Assembly (NCBI GenBank): GCA_900078375.1
Contig: FLQS01000034.1
Coordinates: forward strand, 42,143 to 106,142
DNA: 64,000 bases
Reading direction: 5' to 3'
DNA from: an uncultured Mycobacterium sp.
GTDB lineage: Bacteria; Actinomycetota; Actinomycetes; Mycobacteriales; Mycobacteriaceae
The notes beneath the pieces were generated by a model. It was not told the origin of the DNA and searched no databases. It saw nothing but the letters and a program-made list of their open reading frames with translations. Positions 25,332 through 34,004 of this stretch are shown here, piece after piece. The translations under genes and the position numbers were made by a program. The first letter of the stretch is position 1. Every line of letters starts with the position of its first letter.

Positions 25332-25995
25332 CGTGAGTGTTCGCCGCGGCATGCTGGCCGCGGCAACGATCTCGGCTGCGGTCGCGGTGGCGGCACCGGC
25401 CGGCGCGGTCCCCGGTGATGTTCCGCCGGTCAGCCCGCAAGCCGCCGCGGCCGGCTTCGTCGATGTGCGGACCGTGGTTCCCGACGCGGCCATCGACCTG
25501 CGCTACGCGACGCCGCGCAATTTCGTCGGAGTCGCGCTGTACCCCGCCGATGCGCGCTGCCTGGTGCACGAGTCGATGGCACCGGGCCTGGCGAAGGCCG
25601 CCGACGAACTGCGGGCCCAGGGTGACGTGCTGGTGTTCTGGGACTGCTACCGGCCGCACGACGTCCAGGTGCGGATGTTCGACACGGTGCCGAACCCGGC
25701 GTGGGTGGCCAAACCCGGACCGTACGCGCGCAGCCACGAGGCGGGACGTTCGGTCGACGTGACCATCGCCGAGCGCGGACAGCTGGTCGACATGGGCACC
25801 GACTTCGACGACTTCTCGGCCCGTGCCACGGCCTATGCCACCGACGGGGTAAGCACCGCCGCGCAGGCCAACCGCGCCCGGCTACGCACCGCGATGGCCG
25901 ACGGCGGCCTGGCGGTGTATTCCGGTGAATGGTGGCATTTCGACGGACCCGGCGCCGGCGTCCAGCGCCCGATCCTCGACGTTCCTATCGACTGA
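25312..25995 (+). CDS. Secreted VanX/DdpX-type D-Ala-D-Ala dipeptidase (M15D)
   Basis: 227 residues. A signal peptide (MLAAATISAAVAVAAPAGA) is followed by the peptidase M15D signature: DLRYATPRNFVG, FWDCYRPHDVQ (conserved Arg), SHEAGRSVDVT supplying the zinc His and Asp, and GEWWHFD supplying the catalytic Glu and third zinc His. The family splits D-Ala-D-Ala or related wall dipeptides. As an exported form it would recycle peptidoglycan fragments rather than give vancomycin resistance. The ATG at 25312 overlaps the regulator by 20 nt; a GTG at 25333, right after that stop, is an alternative. Confidence 0.85.
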   Translation: MRPTRSDVSVRRGMLAAATISAAVAVAAPAGAVPGDVPPVSPQAAAAGFVDVRTVVPDAAIDLRYATPRNFVGVALYPADARCLVHESMAPGLAKAADELRAQGDVLVFWDCYRPHDVQVRMFDTVPNPAWVAKPGPYARSHEAGRSVDVTIAERGQLVDMGTDFDDFSARATAYATDGVSTAAQANRARLRTAMADGGLAVYSGEWWHFDGPGAGVQRPILDVPID

Positions 25996-27373
25996 CTCGC
26001 GACCGCTGCAGCACGACGAGGCCCGCCACCAGTAACGGCGCGGCGATGACCGCCAGAATAGTGCTGATGCCACCGCCAACGCTGAAGCCGTTGCCCTGCA
26101 ACGCTTCCAGCGTGGTACCGGCGACCGCTACCCCGACACCGGCGATCGTGACGAGAAAAGTCAGCGTGACGCCGGCGGCTCCGCCGGCACGCTCCGGCGC
26201 GACGACGGCCTGCGTCGCAACGGTCGTGAACGCGTACACCAACCCCATCGTGAAACCGCACGCGGTCAGCGCAACGACATAGACCACCGCATTGCCCGCG
26301 GCGGCCAGTAATCCCAGTGACAGCGCGGCTGCCGTACACCCGGCGCCCATCACCGCGATCGGCGAATGGCGGGCCGGAGCCGCTGGGCCGGCGACATCGG
26401 AGGTGGCCAGACGGCCCGAAATCACCCCGCCCAGTGCGGCGCCCGCCGACGGGCCGAGGAACAACAGACCCGCGACCAGCGGCGTGAGCCCACGGACCTG
26501 TTGAAGATTCAGCGTCGACAAGAACACCGTCACCGCGTAGGCGACGTTGGCCACCGTGCCCGCGGCCACCAGGATGACGAACCGGCCGTTGCTCAATAGC
26601 GAAAGATCCAGCAGTGGCCATCGCGTGCGTCGTTCGACGGCGACGAAGAGGGCCAGCAGCGCCACCGACGCGGCGAACGCACCGAACGTGGCGACCGACG
26701 TCCACCCCCAGGACGGCGCACGGTCGACGGCCAGCGTGAAAAGGCCGACGCCCGTGGTGATCAACGCCAGGCCGGCCAAGTCCAGCCGGCGCGGGACGGT
26801 GTCGTCGAACGTTTCGGGGACGGCGAGTGCGCCGAGGATCAGCGACACCACTGCGAACGGGACCAGCAGCCAGAACACCGCACGCCAGCCCAGTGTGTCG
26901 GTCAGTATGCCACCCACCACCGGGCCGGCCGCGTTCCCCAGACCTGCGATACCGTAGGCCAAACCGATTGCCCGGCTTGACTGTTGCGCCGAATAGGCAT
27001 TCGTCAGCACACTGACCGAGACCGGGAAGATCAGCGCCGCTCCGATACCCTGCACCGCGCGGGCGGTGATCAACACACCGACGTCGGGCGCAATGGCACA
27101 GCAGACGGAGGCAACCCCGAACAGCGCGATCCCGGCCAGCAGCGCACGGCGCCGGCCAAAGATGTCGCCGATGCGGCCCGCGGGCACCATGAACGCACCC
27201 AGGGTGAGCATGTAGACGCTGATCACCCACTGCAGGTCCGTGGTGGTGGTGTTCAGGTCGGCGGCCATCCGCGGCAGCGCCAAGTTCACCGCGAAGTAGT
27301 CGATCTGAACGCAGAACAGGGCGATCGAGACCGCGGCCAGAATCCACCGGGGGCCCCATCGGTCGCTGGTCAC
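25985..27373 (-). CDS. DHA2-type MFS transporter (14-TM drug exporter family)
   Basis: 462 residues from the GTG at 27373; longer frames would run through the divergent gene. Motif A reads GRIGDIFGRRRALL, motif C-like GLAYGIAGLGNAAGPVVGGIL, and DYFAVNLALPRMAADL is the first-helix signature of DHA2 exporters. About 13-14 helices are seen. The C-terminus overlaps the dipeptidase gene tail by 11 nt (convergent). Divergent from the phosphotransferase with a 47-bp gap that must hold both promoters. Substrate unknown. Confidence 0.83.
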   Translation of the reverse strand: MTSDRWGPRWILAAVSIALFCVQIDYFAVNLALPRMAADLNTTTTDLQWVISVYMLTLGAFMVPAGRIGDIFGRRRALLAGIALFGVASVCCAIAPDVGVLITARAVQGIGAALIFPVSVSVLTNAYSAQQSSRAIGLAYGIAGLGNAAGPVVGGILTDTLGWRAVFWLLVPFAVVSLILGALAVPETFDDTVPRRLDLAGLALITTGVGLFTLAVDRAPSWGWTSVATFGAFAASVALLALFVAVERRTRWPLLDLSLLSNGRFVILVAAGTVANVAYAVTVFLSTLNLQQVRGLTPLVAGLLFLGPSAGAALGGVISGRLATSDVAGPAAPARHSPIAVMGAGCTAAALSLGLLAAAGNAVVYVVALTACGFTMGLVYAFTTVATQAVVAPERAGGAAGVTLTFLVTIAGVGVAVAGTTLEALQGNGFSVGGGISTILAVIAAPLLVAGLVVLQRSRVSR

Positions 27374-27420
27374 GGCATCACGATACGGCCCACTCGCACT
27401 TAGTTGTAGCGTCGCTTGAT

Positions 27421-28485
27421 GTGGGCGAACCCGAACTGATAACGCCATTGGCCGTTCATCGTTTTGATCAAGAATCGTTGGCGCGGTACCTGAGCCCGCG
27501 GCTGCCGGGATTCGATGAACCATTCGAAGTGTCCCAATTCCAAGGCGGCCAGAGCAATCCGACCTTTCACCTGCGCACCGCCGCTGGCGAATATGTCTTG
27601 CGCAAGAAGCCGCCCGGCAAGCTCCTGCCACGCGCGCACGACGTCGAACGCGAACACCGCATCATTTCCGCACTGGCCGCAAGTGAGGTGCCAGTGCCCG
27701 AAGCCCGACTGCTCTGCATGGACGAGTCGGTCGTCGGCACACCGTTCTTCGTCATGGACTACGTGCCGGGACGGATGTACCCCGACCGGGTGATGCGTGA
27801 GGGCACACCGGACGAGCGCCGAGCCATCTACGAAGAACTCGCGCGTGTGCTGGGCCTGCTTCACCGCGTCGATTGGCGCGAGCGCGGGCTGGAGGGCTTC
27901 GGAAAGCCCGGCGGATATATGCAACGCCAGCTCGCGCTCTGGACCAAACAGTGGGGTGCCGTGCGCGCCGAAGACAACCAGGACATGGATCGGTTAGCCG
28001 AGTGGCTGGCGCGGCACCTCCCCGCCGAAGAGGAGGATGCGTGTATCGCCCACGGCGACTATCGGCTGGGCAACGTCCTGATCCACCCGAACGAGCCCCG
28101 TATCGTCGCGGTACTGGACTGGGAGCTCTCCACGATCGGCCACCCGCTCGCCGATCTTGGATATGCCTGCATCACTTACCATTTCGAGGCCGGGAGCACC
28201 GGACTGTCGGGGCTGCTCGGCGAGGACTTCAACCACACCGGCATTCCCGACCAAGAGACTTTTGTGTCCAATTACGCCCGATATGCGGGTTGTGAGGCGC
28301 CGCAAGGGCTGACCCCGTTCGTGGTGTTCTCGATGTTCCGGCTGGCCGCGATCACGGCGGGCGTGTGGCGACGCGGCCTCGACGGCAACGCGGCCGATGC
28401 GAGAGCGGCCTCTTCGGAATTCCGCGACCGGTACCGCAGTCTGGCCAGCACGGCGTGGTCACTGGCGCACGCGGAGCTGCCTTAG
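27421..28485 (+). CDS. APH-like phosphotransferase (ACAD10/11-type kinase domain)
   Basis: 354 residues. An aminoglycoside-phosphotransferase/choline-kinase fold: QFQGGQSNPTFHL (Gly-rich loop), YVLRKKPPG (ATP lysine), HGDYRLGNVLIHP (catalytic Asp/Asn), VLDWELSTIGHPLADLGY (metal Asp). This subfamily matches the kinase domain of ACAD10/ACAD11, which phosphorylates 4-hydroxyacyl-CoAs for removal of the hydroxyl group. The mycobacterial relative I recall is the protein named FadE36 despite being a kinase. The GTG at 27421 is the only sensible start. Confidence 0.85.
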   Translation: MGEPELITPLAVHRFDQESLARYLSPRLPGFDEPFEVSQFQGGQSNPTFHLRTAAGEYVLRKKPPGKLLPRAHDVEREHRIISALAASEVPVPEARLLCMDESVVGTPFFVMDYVPGRMYPDRVMREGTPDERRAIYEELARVLGLLHRVDWRERGLEGFGKPGGYMQRQLALWTKQWGAVRAEDNQDMDRLAEWLARHLPAEEEDACIAHGDYRLGNVLIHPNEPRIVAVLDWELSTIGHPLADLGYACITYHFEAGSTGLSGLLGEDFNHTGIPDQETFVSNYARYAGCEAPQGLTPFVVFSMFRLAAITAGVWRRGLDGNAADARAASSEFRDRYRSLASTAWSLAHAELP

Positions 28486-28521
28486 CCGTCGCCGGCAACC
28501 GCGTTGATCGGCACCCGCTGA

Positions 28522-29370
28522 TCAATCGTTGGCGCGCACCAGGAATGGCAGCAGCAGGTCGGCGAACCGCTCCGGGCATTCGATCTGCGGCATGTGGCCT
28601 ACCCCGTTCAGCAGATGCACCTCGGCGTGCGGGTACACGCGCATAGCCTCGTCGATGTGGTGCGCGGGCAGGATGCGGTCCTGGCTGCCCCACATGATCA
28701 GCGTCGGCCGGGGCGTTCGGGTGACGGCGGCGGCGAGGTCACGCCGCCACTGCGGCTTCACCCCGCGCGGCGTGCCGAGTTCAAGGGCGGTTTCCCGCAG
28801 GGCCGCACCGTTTCCGGGCTGCGACCCGACAGCGAACGCATGGTCGATGCGCTCCTTGGTGGCGACCGCCTTGTTGGCGTGGATCGTGCGCTCGAACAGC
28901 ACGGCACTCATGCGGGTGGGCCGCCGCATGCTCATGGCCCCGAGCACCGGCATGGTGAGCATCCGCAGCAGCAGGGTGACCTCGCTGCCGAACCCGGCGC
29001 TGTTGATCAGCGCCAGGCTGGCGACCCGCTCGGGTTGGTCGGCCAGCAGCTGCTGGGCGATCGCCCCGCCGAGAGAGTTGCCTACCACGTGGACGGGCCT
29101 GGTCTCGCCGAGCGTGTCGAGGGTGTCGGCGACGCCGCGTGCGAGCACCGCCAATGTGATTGCCTCCCTGGTGCGCTCGGAAAATCCGAAGCCGGGCACG
29201 TCGAGAGCGATGGTCCGGTACGACTGCGCCAGCCGTTCGTACTGGGGCGCCCAATCCTCCATACTGCGCCCGATCCCGTGGACCAGCAGTATCGGCGGGG
29301 CGCCCGGGTCGCCGTCGACCCGCACTCGGGTACGACGCCCGGCGACATCGATGAACGTGGGCCGGCTCAT
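28522..29370 (-). CDS. Alpha/beta hydrolase, probable esterase paired with the BVMO
   Basis: 282 residues. LLVHGIGRSMEDW (oxyanion region), GNSLGGAIA (nucleophile Ser), GSQDRILP (Asp) and GVGHMPQIE (His) give a full triad. The substrate cap (residues about 140-200) is basic and Met-rich (LTMPVLGAMSMRRPTRMSAVLFERT). It lies 13 nt downstream of the Baeyer-Villiger monooxygenase gene on the same strand. Because such monooxygenases produce esters or lactones, ester hydrolysis is the natural next step, and I infer that role. Confidence 0.86.
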   Translation of the reverse strand: MSRPTFIDVAGRRTRVRVDGDPGAPPILLVHGIGRSMEDWAPQYERLAQSYRTIALDVPGFGFSERTREAITLAVLARGVADTLDTLGETRPVHVVGNSLGGAIAQQLLADQPERVASLALINSAGFGSEVTLLLRMLTMPVLGAMSMRRPTRMSAVLFERTIHANKAVATKERIDHAFAVGSQPGNGAALRETALELGTPRGVKPQWRRDLAAAVTRTPRPTLIMWGSQDRILPAHHIDEAMRVYPHAEVHLLNGVGHMPQIECPERFADLLLPFLVRAND

Positions 29371-29383
29371 GCGGAAGCGTCGC

Positions 29384-30910
29384 TCATGCCGAGGCCAGCC
29401 CCGAAACCGCCTTAGCCGGAACGGCCGTGCTGAACCGCAGCGCGGGATCGTCGACCGGGCCTTTGCGTAACCGGGCGTGGTCGGACCAGTAGTCCATCTC
29501 GACCGTCCACGGCCCGGTCGTGCCCTGCTGCGGGAACAGGTCCACGGAACGCTGGATGTAACCCGCCGAGAAGTCCAGCATCGGACGCTTCTCGATCAAC
29601 GGGTTGTCGACGACAGGAACGACGGTGGTGTAGCCGTGGCGGTCCATGTACCCAAGCAGGCGGCACAGGTGTTCGCAGACCAGGCCGACCTTGAGGGTCC
29701 ACGACGAGTTGGTGTAGCCGAAGGCGAACGCCAGGTTGGGGATATCAGAGAGCATGAAGCTCTTGTAGACCAGCGACTGGTGCGGATCCTTGACCTCACC
29801 GTCGACGGCTACCTGGATGCCGCCGAACGGAAGCAGCTTCAAACCTGTTGCGGTGACGATGATGTCGGCTTCGAGCTTCCGGCCGGATTCCAGCAGGATC
29901 CCGTCCCTGGTGAAGCGGGCGATGCGGTCGGTGACCACCTCGGCCTTGCCCCGACCAACGGAGCGGAACAGATCAGCATCGGGCACCGCGCACAGACGTT
30001 GATCCCACGGGTTGTAGGTGGGGTTGAAGTGGGTGTCGACGTCGAAGCCCTCGGGCAGCGCCTTGACGTTGATCGCGTGGATGATGCGCCGGGCCAGCTT
30101 GGGATGGCGCTGGCACAGGTTGTAGACGAACCGGCCCTTGCCGATGTTGAACCGGCGCGTCGCGGCATACGCCGCCTTGGCCGGCAGCAGCTTTCGCAAC
30201 GCATTGGCGATCGGATCCTTGCGCGGCAGCGGCATCACATAGGTTGGCGAGCGCTGAAGCATGGTGATGTGTTCGACATCGTCGGCCATCGCGGGAATCA
30301 ACGTGACCGCGGTCGCCCCGCTGCCGATGACGACGACCTTCTTGCCCTTGTAGTCGAGGTCCTCCGGCCAGGACTGCGGGTGCACGATGATCCCTTCGAA
30401 GTCCTCTTCGCCCTCGAAGTGCGGACGGTGGCCACCGGCGTAGTCGTAGTATCCGGTCGCCCCGAACAACCAGTCGCAGGTCACCTCGAACTGCTCACCG
30501 GCGCGTTCCAGCGTGACCGTCCACTGCGCGGCATCCGAGTCGAAATCAGCCCGTATCACCTTGTGCTGCAGATAGATCCGCCGGGCCAAGTCGTCCTCGT
30601 CGACGACCTCGTGCAGGTAGTCGAGGATCTCATGGGCGTCGGCGATCGCGTTGTCACTGGTCCACGGCTTGAACTCGTAACCGAAGGTGTGCAGGTCGGA
30701 GTCCGACCGAATGCCGGGGTACCGGAACAGATCCCAGGTGCCACCGATGGCCTCGCGGCTGTCGACGATCGCGAAGGTCTTACCGGGCTGGCTGGCCGCC
30801 AGGTAGTGGCCCATCCCGAGACCGGAGATTCCGGCGCCGACGATCAGCATGTCGACATGGCCGGCTAGCGGCTGGGTCGGGCGGGCCTGGTTGAGCGAGT
30901 TCACGGTCAT
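29384..30910 (-). CDS. Baeyer-Villiger monooxygenase, EthA family
   Basis: 508 residues from the ATG at 30910. First FAD Rossmann motif VGAGISGLGMG, GGTWDLFRYPGIRSDSDLHT as in EthA/MymA, the BVMO fingerprint F-x-G-x3-HP-x2-W (FEGIIVHPQSW), NADP Rossmann motif VIGSGATAV, and TATGLKL near the C-terminal third. It inserts oxygen into ketones using FAD and NADPH; homologues activate ethionamide. It is probably not EthA itself, as the N-terminus (VNSLNQARPTQPL) and tail differ. Transcribed divergently from a TetR gene, with a palindrome in the gap. Confidence 0.92.
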   Translation of the reverse strand: MTVNSLNQARPTQPLAGHVDMLIVGAGISGLGMGHYLAASQPGKTFAIVDSREAIGGTWDLFRYPGIRSDSDLHTFGYEFKPWTSDNAIADAHEILDYLHEVVDEDDLARRIYLQHKVIRADFDSDAAQWTVTLERAGEQFEVTCDWLFGATGYYDYAGGHRPHFEGEEDFEGIIVHPQSWPEDLDYKGKKVVVIGSGATAVTLIPAMADDVEHITMLQRSPTYVMPLPRKDPIANALRKLLPAKAAYAATRRFNIGKGRFVYNLCQRHPKLARRIIHAINVKALPEGFDVDTHFNPTYNPWDQRLCAVPDADLFRSVGRGKAEVVTDRIARFTRDGILLESGRKLEADIIVTATGLKLLPFGGIQVAVDGEVKDPHQSLVYKSFMLSDIPNLAFAFGYTNSSWTLKVGLVCEHLCRLLGYMDRHGYTTVVPVVDNPLIEKRPMLDFSAGYIQRSVDLFPQQGTTGPWTVEMDYWSDHARLRKGPVDDPALRFSTAVPAKAVSGLASA

Positions 30911-30937
30911 CGAGCACTCTCCGGTTCGAGCTTGGAA

Positions 30938-30964
30938 AACTGTAACGCGAATAGTGTTATAGTT
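30938..30964. promoter_or_regulatory. Probable TetR operator in the BVMO/TetR divergent promoter
   Basis: AACTGTAAC-N9-GTTATAGTT: 9-bp arms with one mismatch around a 9-bp spacer. It overlaps a TATAGT hexamer suited to a -10 box for the rightward tetR promoter, and sits 28 nt from the monooxygenase start. The size and position fit a TetR dimer site repressing both genes. Confidence 0.65.
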
Positions 30965-31001
30965 TTGCGAACAACTGTCAAGGGTTCCCAGGAGGTATGC
31001 G

Positions 31002-31625
31002 ATGACCACGGCGTCGGTTCCTCGGCGGGCCCCCGTTCAGGCTCGCAGCCGGCAGACCGTGGCCCGCATTCTCGACGCCGCCGCGGCCATCGCCGACGAA
31101 GAGGGCGTCGACGCGGCCACCACCCGCGCGATCGCCGACCGCGCCGGGGTGTCCTATCCCTCGCTGTACCGGTTCTTCGCCGACCGCGACGCCATCCTCG
31201 ACGAGCTGATGGAGCAGCACTGCGCCGAGATCGACGCTCGCTGTATGGCCGCCGAGCAGACCTGGGTGATCACCTCGATCGCCGAGCTGCTCAACAACGA
31301 ACTCGACCTGCACGTCGACTACTACCGCAAGCATCCGGGCGCGGCCGGGCTGTGGATGGGCGGGCGTACCTCACCCACCGTCACCAAACATGTCCACGCC
31401 CGGATGCAAGCCCTGGCCGGCCGGTTGCACGACATCCTGGTGGCTGCCGGGCTGATTCCCGCCGACACTGACCCACGGGCCATGCTGGTGGCCGTTGAGA
31501 TGGCCGACCGCATGCTCGAGCTGGCATACCGAGACAACACCGACTTCGACGAGGCGATCCTGGCCATCGGCAAGGTGGGGTTGATCGCGTTCGGCGAGGC
31601 GATGGCTGCTGGCGTGCCGGCCTGA
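31002..31625 (+). CDS. TetR-family repressor of the BVMO operon
   Basis: 207 residues. N-terminal helix-turn-helix: RQTVARILDAAAAIADEEGVDAATTRAIADRAGVSYPSLYRFFADRDAILDEL, the TetR_N pattern. The ligand domain (about 70-207) is not closely assignable. The start has a strong AGGAGGT site. The layout (divergent from an EthA-like monooxygenase with a shared palindrome) parallels EthR-EthA and supports ligand-relieved repression of ketone oxidation. Confidence 0.88.
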   Translation: MTTASVPRRAPVQARSRQTVARILDAAAAIADEEGVDAATTRAIADRAGVSYPSLYRFFADRDAILDELMEQHCAEIDARCMAAEQTWVITSIAELLNNELDLHVDYYRKHPGAAGLWMGGRTSPTVTKHVHARMQALAGRLHDILVAAGLIPADTDPRAMLVAVEMADRMLELAYRDNTDFDEAILAIGKVGLIAFGEAMAAGVPA

Positions 31626-31632
31626 GCCCGCG

Positions 31633-32079
31633 TTACGACACCGACGACGGCGGTGCCATCGACGAGTTCGGTGCGCGCCAGTCGGTCGAGACGAATCGGT
31701 GCGCAATCAGCCAGGCGTCACCCACCGGGGCGAAGACGTCGCGGTAGCGGCCATAGTGATCCAGCCCGATCTCGGTGAACACGGTGAAATACGACGAGAC
31801 CTGCGCGCGCTCCTGAGTCACCTCGGTGAAGCGGATGTTCGTCAAGGTGTGCCGGACGATCCGTTTGACCGCAGAATTGACCGGCGGCGCCGCCACCCCA
31901 CCGAGAAACCTCGCGATCGCGGCACGACCCGTCGCCGTTGCCGTGCCGCGAACCTCGAGTTCGCCGTCCGGACACAAGGATTGGATCAGATCGTCGATAC
32001 GCCCCGCGTCGCCCGACCAGTTGTAGAGAGCAAGGGTGTCGCGAATCCGTTCGCGGGCCACCAATTCCCACATCTGCAT
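31633..32079 (-). CDS. SnoaL-like (NTF2 fold) protein
   Basis: 148 residues from the ATG at 32079, which follows GGAGGCAGG. LVARERIRDTLALYNWSGDAGRIDDLIQSLCPDGELEVRG is the SnoaL_4-like opening; VRHTLTNIRFTEVTQERAQVSSYFTVFTEIGLDHYGRYRDVFAPVGDAWLIAHRFVSTDW is the sheet. The fold hosts dehydratases and isomerases as well as non-catalytic proteins. Last gene of a four-gene leftward run (33533 to 31633) otherwise made of envelope proteins. Confidence 0.78.
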   Translation of the reverse strand: MQMWELVARERIRDTLALYNWSGDAGRIDDLIQSLCPDGELEVRGTATATGRAAIARFLGGVAAPPVNSAVKRIVRHTLTNIRFTEVTQERAQVSSYFTVFTEIGLDHYGRYRDVFAPVGDAWLIAHRFVSTDWRAPNSSMAPPSSVS

Positions 32080-32090
32080 CGCCTGCCTCC

Positions 32091-32795
32091 TCACCGACGT
32101 TCGAAATGTTGATAGTCGATCGGGTTGTGCCAGTCGCCGCCCCAGGTCCACCCGCGGTCGGTGAACGCCCGCACCGCCGGGTCGCCGGCATGCAGGATGC
32201 CCGGATCGGTGCGGATGCGCTTCAGGTATGCCCCCGCGGTCGCCGGTTCGAGATGGCCGGTCCGGTCGATGTACGGATTGAGTAGCGGGTTGAGGTCGAT
32301 GGCGCGGCCGTAGGCATGCAACGACCAGCTGGTGCTGCCGGGCAGCGGTCGGCAGTTGAACGCCGAAGTGTTGTTGTCCTCCATCGACAGTCCGTCGGCG
32401 GCATTGGGATAGTGCTCGGCGGTTTGCATCTTCGCGATCGGATAGCCCCGCCGCGCCAGATCGCCGAAGATCGCGATCACGTCGGCCACCAATTGCTCGT
32501 GCACGACGAGGACTCCGCGGTGGGTCCGGCCGTCGAAACCGACATAGTTCAATTCAACGTGGCGCAGCTGCTCTGGGGCGACCGGGCAGCCGGGAGGCCA
32601 GGTAGCTCCGAGCTCGGCGGCGGTCACCAGTTGCACGACGGGTCCCGGGGCGGCAGTGGCCGGTGCGGGGGCGGCATCCGGCGGCGCCGAGGGTGCAGCG
32701 CAGCCGACGAGGGCAACGGCACTCCCGATGGCCACCGTCCGCCGGATTAAGGCGAGACCTCTGGCGCGGGCGTACGGCGCCGGGTGGCACCCCAC
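32091..32795 (-). CDS. Lipoprotein M15-family D-alanyl-D-alanine carboxypeptidase-like protein
   Basis: 234 residues from the GTG at 32795; a GTG at 32735 is possible but would remove the basic residues before the lipobox. Lipobox LVGC is followed by an Ala/Pro linker. The peptidase domain shows SLHAYGRAIDLNP (zinc His and Asp) and GGDWHNPIDYQHFE (Glu and zinc His), the VanY-type M15 motifs. It should trim peptidoglycan peptides outside the membrane. The N-terminal 49 nt overlap the preceding gene in another frame. Confidence 0.82.
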   Translation of the reverse strand: MGCHPAPYARARGLALIRRTVAIGSAVALVGCAAPSAPPDAAPAPATAAPGPVVQLVTAAELGATWPPGCPVAPEQLRHVELNYVGFDGRTHRGVLVVHEQLVADVIAIFGDLARRGYPIAKMQTAEHYPNAADGLSMEDNNTSAFNCRPLPGSTSWSLHAYGRAIDLNPLLNPYIDRTGHLEPATAGAYLKRIRTDPGILHAGDPAVRAFTDRGWTWGGDWHNPIDYQHFERR

Positions 32796-33139
32796 AGGCC
32801 GACCCCGATGCCCACGACCGCGCCGCCGAGTCCGATGATCTGCTGTCCGCGGGTGAGTTCGCTGTGCACGCTGGACCCACCGAGCAGATCGGCGGCGTCG
32901 GCTCCGCCGGAGGCCAAGAACCAGCCGCGGGTGTTGCGGCCGCGTAGTCCGGCCGACAGCAGCAGCCCACCGATCAGCGCGTCGCGGTAGCCCATCGACC
33001 GCAGCAACAACCGCGCCGACGGGCCAGGATCGTTCGGCTCGCCCCACAGCTTGTTGGCGCCCATCGGATCCACCAGGAAGTGGACTCCTGACGCCAGCCG
33101 GATGCCGCCCGCGATCACCGCGGCTTTGTCGATCGACAT
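32747..33139 (-). CDS. DUF4267-like small membrane protein
   Basis: 130 residues from the ATG at 33139. Pattern AAVIAGGIRLASGVHFLVDP, RLLLRSMGYRDALIGGLLLSAG, FLASGGADAADLL, and IIGLGGAVVGIGVGLWGATRRR: three or four short hydrophobic segments rich in Gly/Ala. It resembles the DUF4267 family; function unknown. Spaced 7 nt from the upstream secreted-protein gene and overlapping the downstream lipoprotein gene, so clearly operonic. Confidence 0.7.
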   Translation of the reverse strand: MSIDKAAVIAGGIRLASGVHFLVDPMGANKLWGEPNDPGPSARLLLRSMGYRDALIGGLLLSAGLRGRNTRGWFLASGGADAADLLGGSSVHSELTRGQQIIGLGGAVVGIGVGLWGATRRRTPAPEVSP

Positions 33140-33146
33140 GATGTTC

Positions 33147-33533
33147 CTAGAGGGTCGCGGTGAGCGGGCCGAGGATCTGGCAATCAGGCGCAACATTCTG
33201 ACCGAGCCAGACCGGACAGCCCCGGCCGGTCGCGATGTACGTCGTGCCGGGCTGGAACGGAACCGAGATTACGGCCGGATCCGAGCCGTGCGCCTGGGCG
33301 CAGTGAGTGACGCCATCAGCGCCCAGCAGGCACGCCACTGCCGAATACGGACCGCCGGCCGGCCCGCATCCCGCCAGCTCCGCGGTAGCGGTGACCCCGC
33401 CGGGACCGACCGCGGGCGGCGAGAGGGTGTACGTGCACGGCGGCAGGGGCCCGGCGTGCGCGACGGCGCCTCCGGTCACACCCGAAAGAGCCAACAGGAA
33501 CGCCATCGACACCGCATGGATCGGCCGAATCAT
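33147..33533 (-). CDS. Secreted Cys-containing small protein
   Basis: 128 residues with a signal peptide (HAVSMAFLLALSGVTGGAVAHA). The mature region has six Cys (CTYTL, GCGPAG, ACLLG, HCAQA, GCPVW, DCQIL), consistent with three disulfides and a small extracellular beta fold. No family recognised. First gene of the leftward envelope run. Confidence 0.7.
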   Translation of the reverse strand: MIRPIHAVSMAFLLALSGVTGGAVAHAGPLPPCTYTLSPPAVGPGGVTATAELAGCGPAGGPYSAVACLLGADGVTHCAQAHGSDPAVISVPFQPGTTYIATGRGCPVWLGQNVAPDCQILGPLTATL

Positions 33534-33629
33534 GGCCGAATACTAGATCACGGCAAGCAGCGTCGATGTATATTGCGCGGATCGCCAGTACTCCCCCACC
33601 TGCGCCGATCAACCAAGGGACAATACCGG

Positions 33630-33992
33630 ATGCCTACCTCAAAAAGCCGCCTGATGATCGCTGGCGCATTGGCCGCGCTCAGCACCGTCGGCGTGCTGAC
33701 CACCGCACAACCGGCCCACGCCGATAACATCGGTTACCTGATCAACGTCACCGTCCGGCCGGGCTACAACTTCCCCAATGCCGACGCCGCGCTGGCCTAT
33801 GGCAACGGCGTCTGCGATCAGATCAACTCCGGGGTCAGCTACGGCCAGCTGGTCAACACGATCAAGGCCGACTTCTCCACCAATGACGAGTTCCAGGCGT
33901 CGTATCTGATCAGCCAGTCCGCCCAGGAACTGTGCCCCGCCGCGATCTGGCAACTGCGCCAGTCCGCAGCCGGCTACGTCCCGTCCGCATAG
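33630..33992 (+). CDS. DUF732 secreted protein
   Basis: 120 residues from the ATG at 33630. A signal peptide (MIAGALAALSTVGVLTTAQPAHA) is followed by the DUF732 pattern: ADAALAYGNGVCDQINSGVSYGQLVNTIKADF and FQASYLISQSAQELCPA, with two Cys that would form the family disulfide. The family is abundant and secreted in mycobacteria; its function is unknown. 12 nt upstream of a second secreted-protein gene. Confidence 0.85.
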   Translation: MPTSKSRLMIAGALAALSTVGVLTTAQPAHADNIGYLINVTVRPGYNFPNADAALAYGNGVCDQINSGVSYGQLVNTIKADFSTNDEFQASYLISQSAQELCPAAIWQLRQSAAGYVPSA

Positions 33993-34004
33993 TAAGGAAA
34001 GACG

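Noticed and set aside
28504..28525. TTGATC/GATCAA hairpin between two convergent genes, considered as a terminator
   Set aside because: Only 6 bp with a 10-nt loop and overlapping a stop codon; too weak to annotate.
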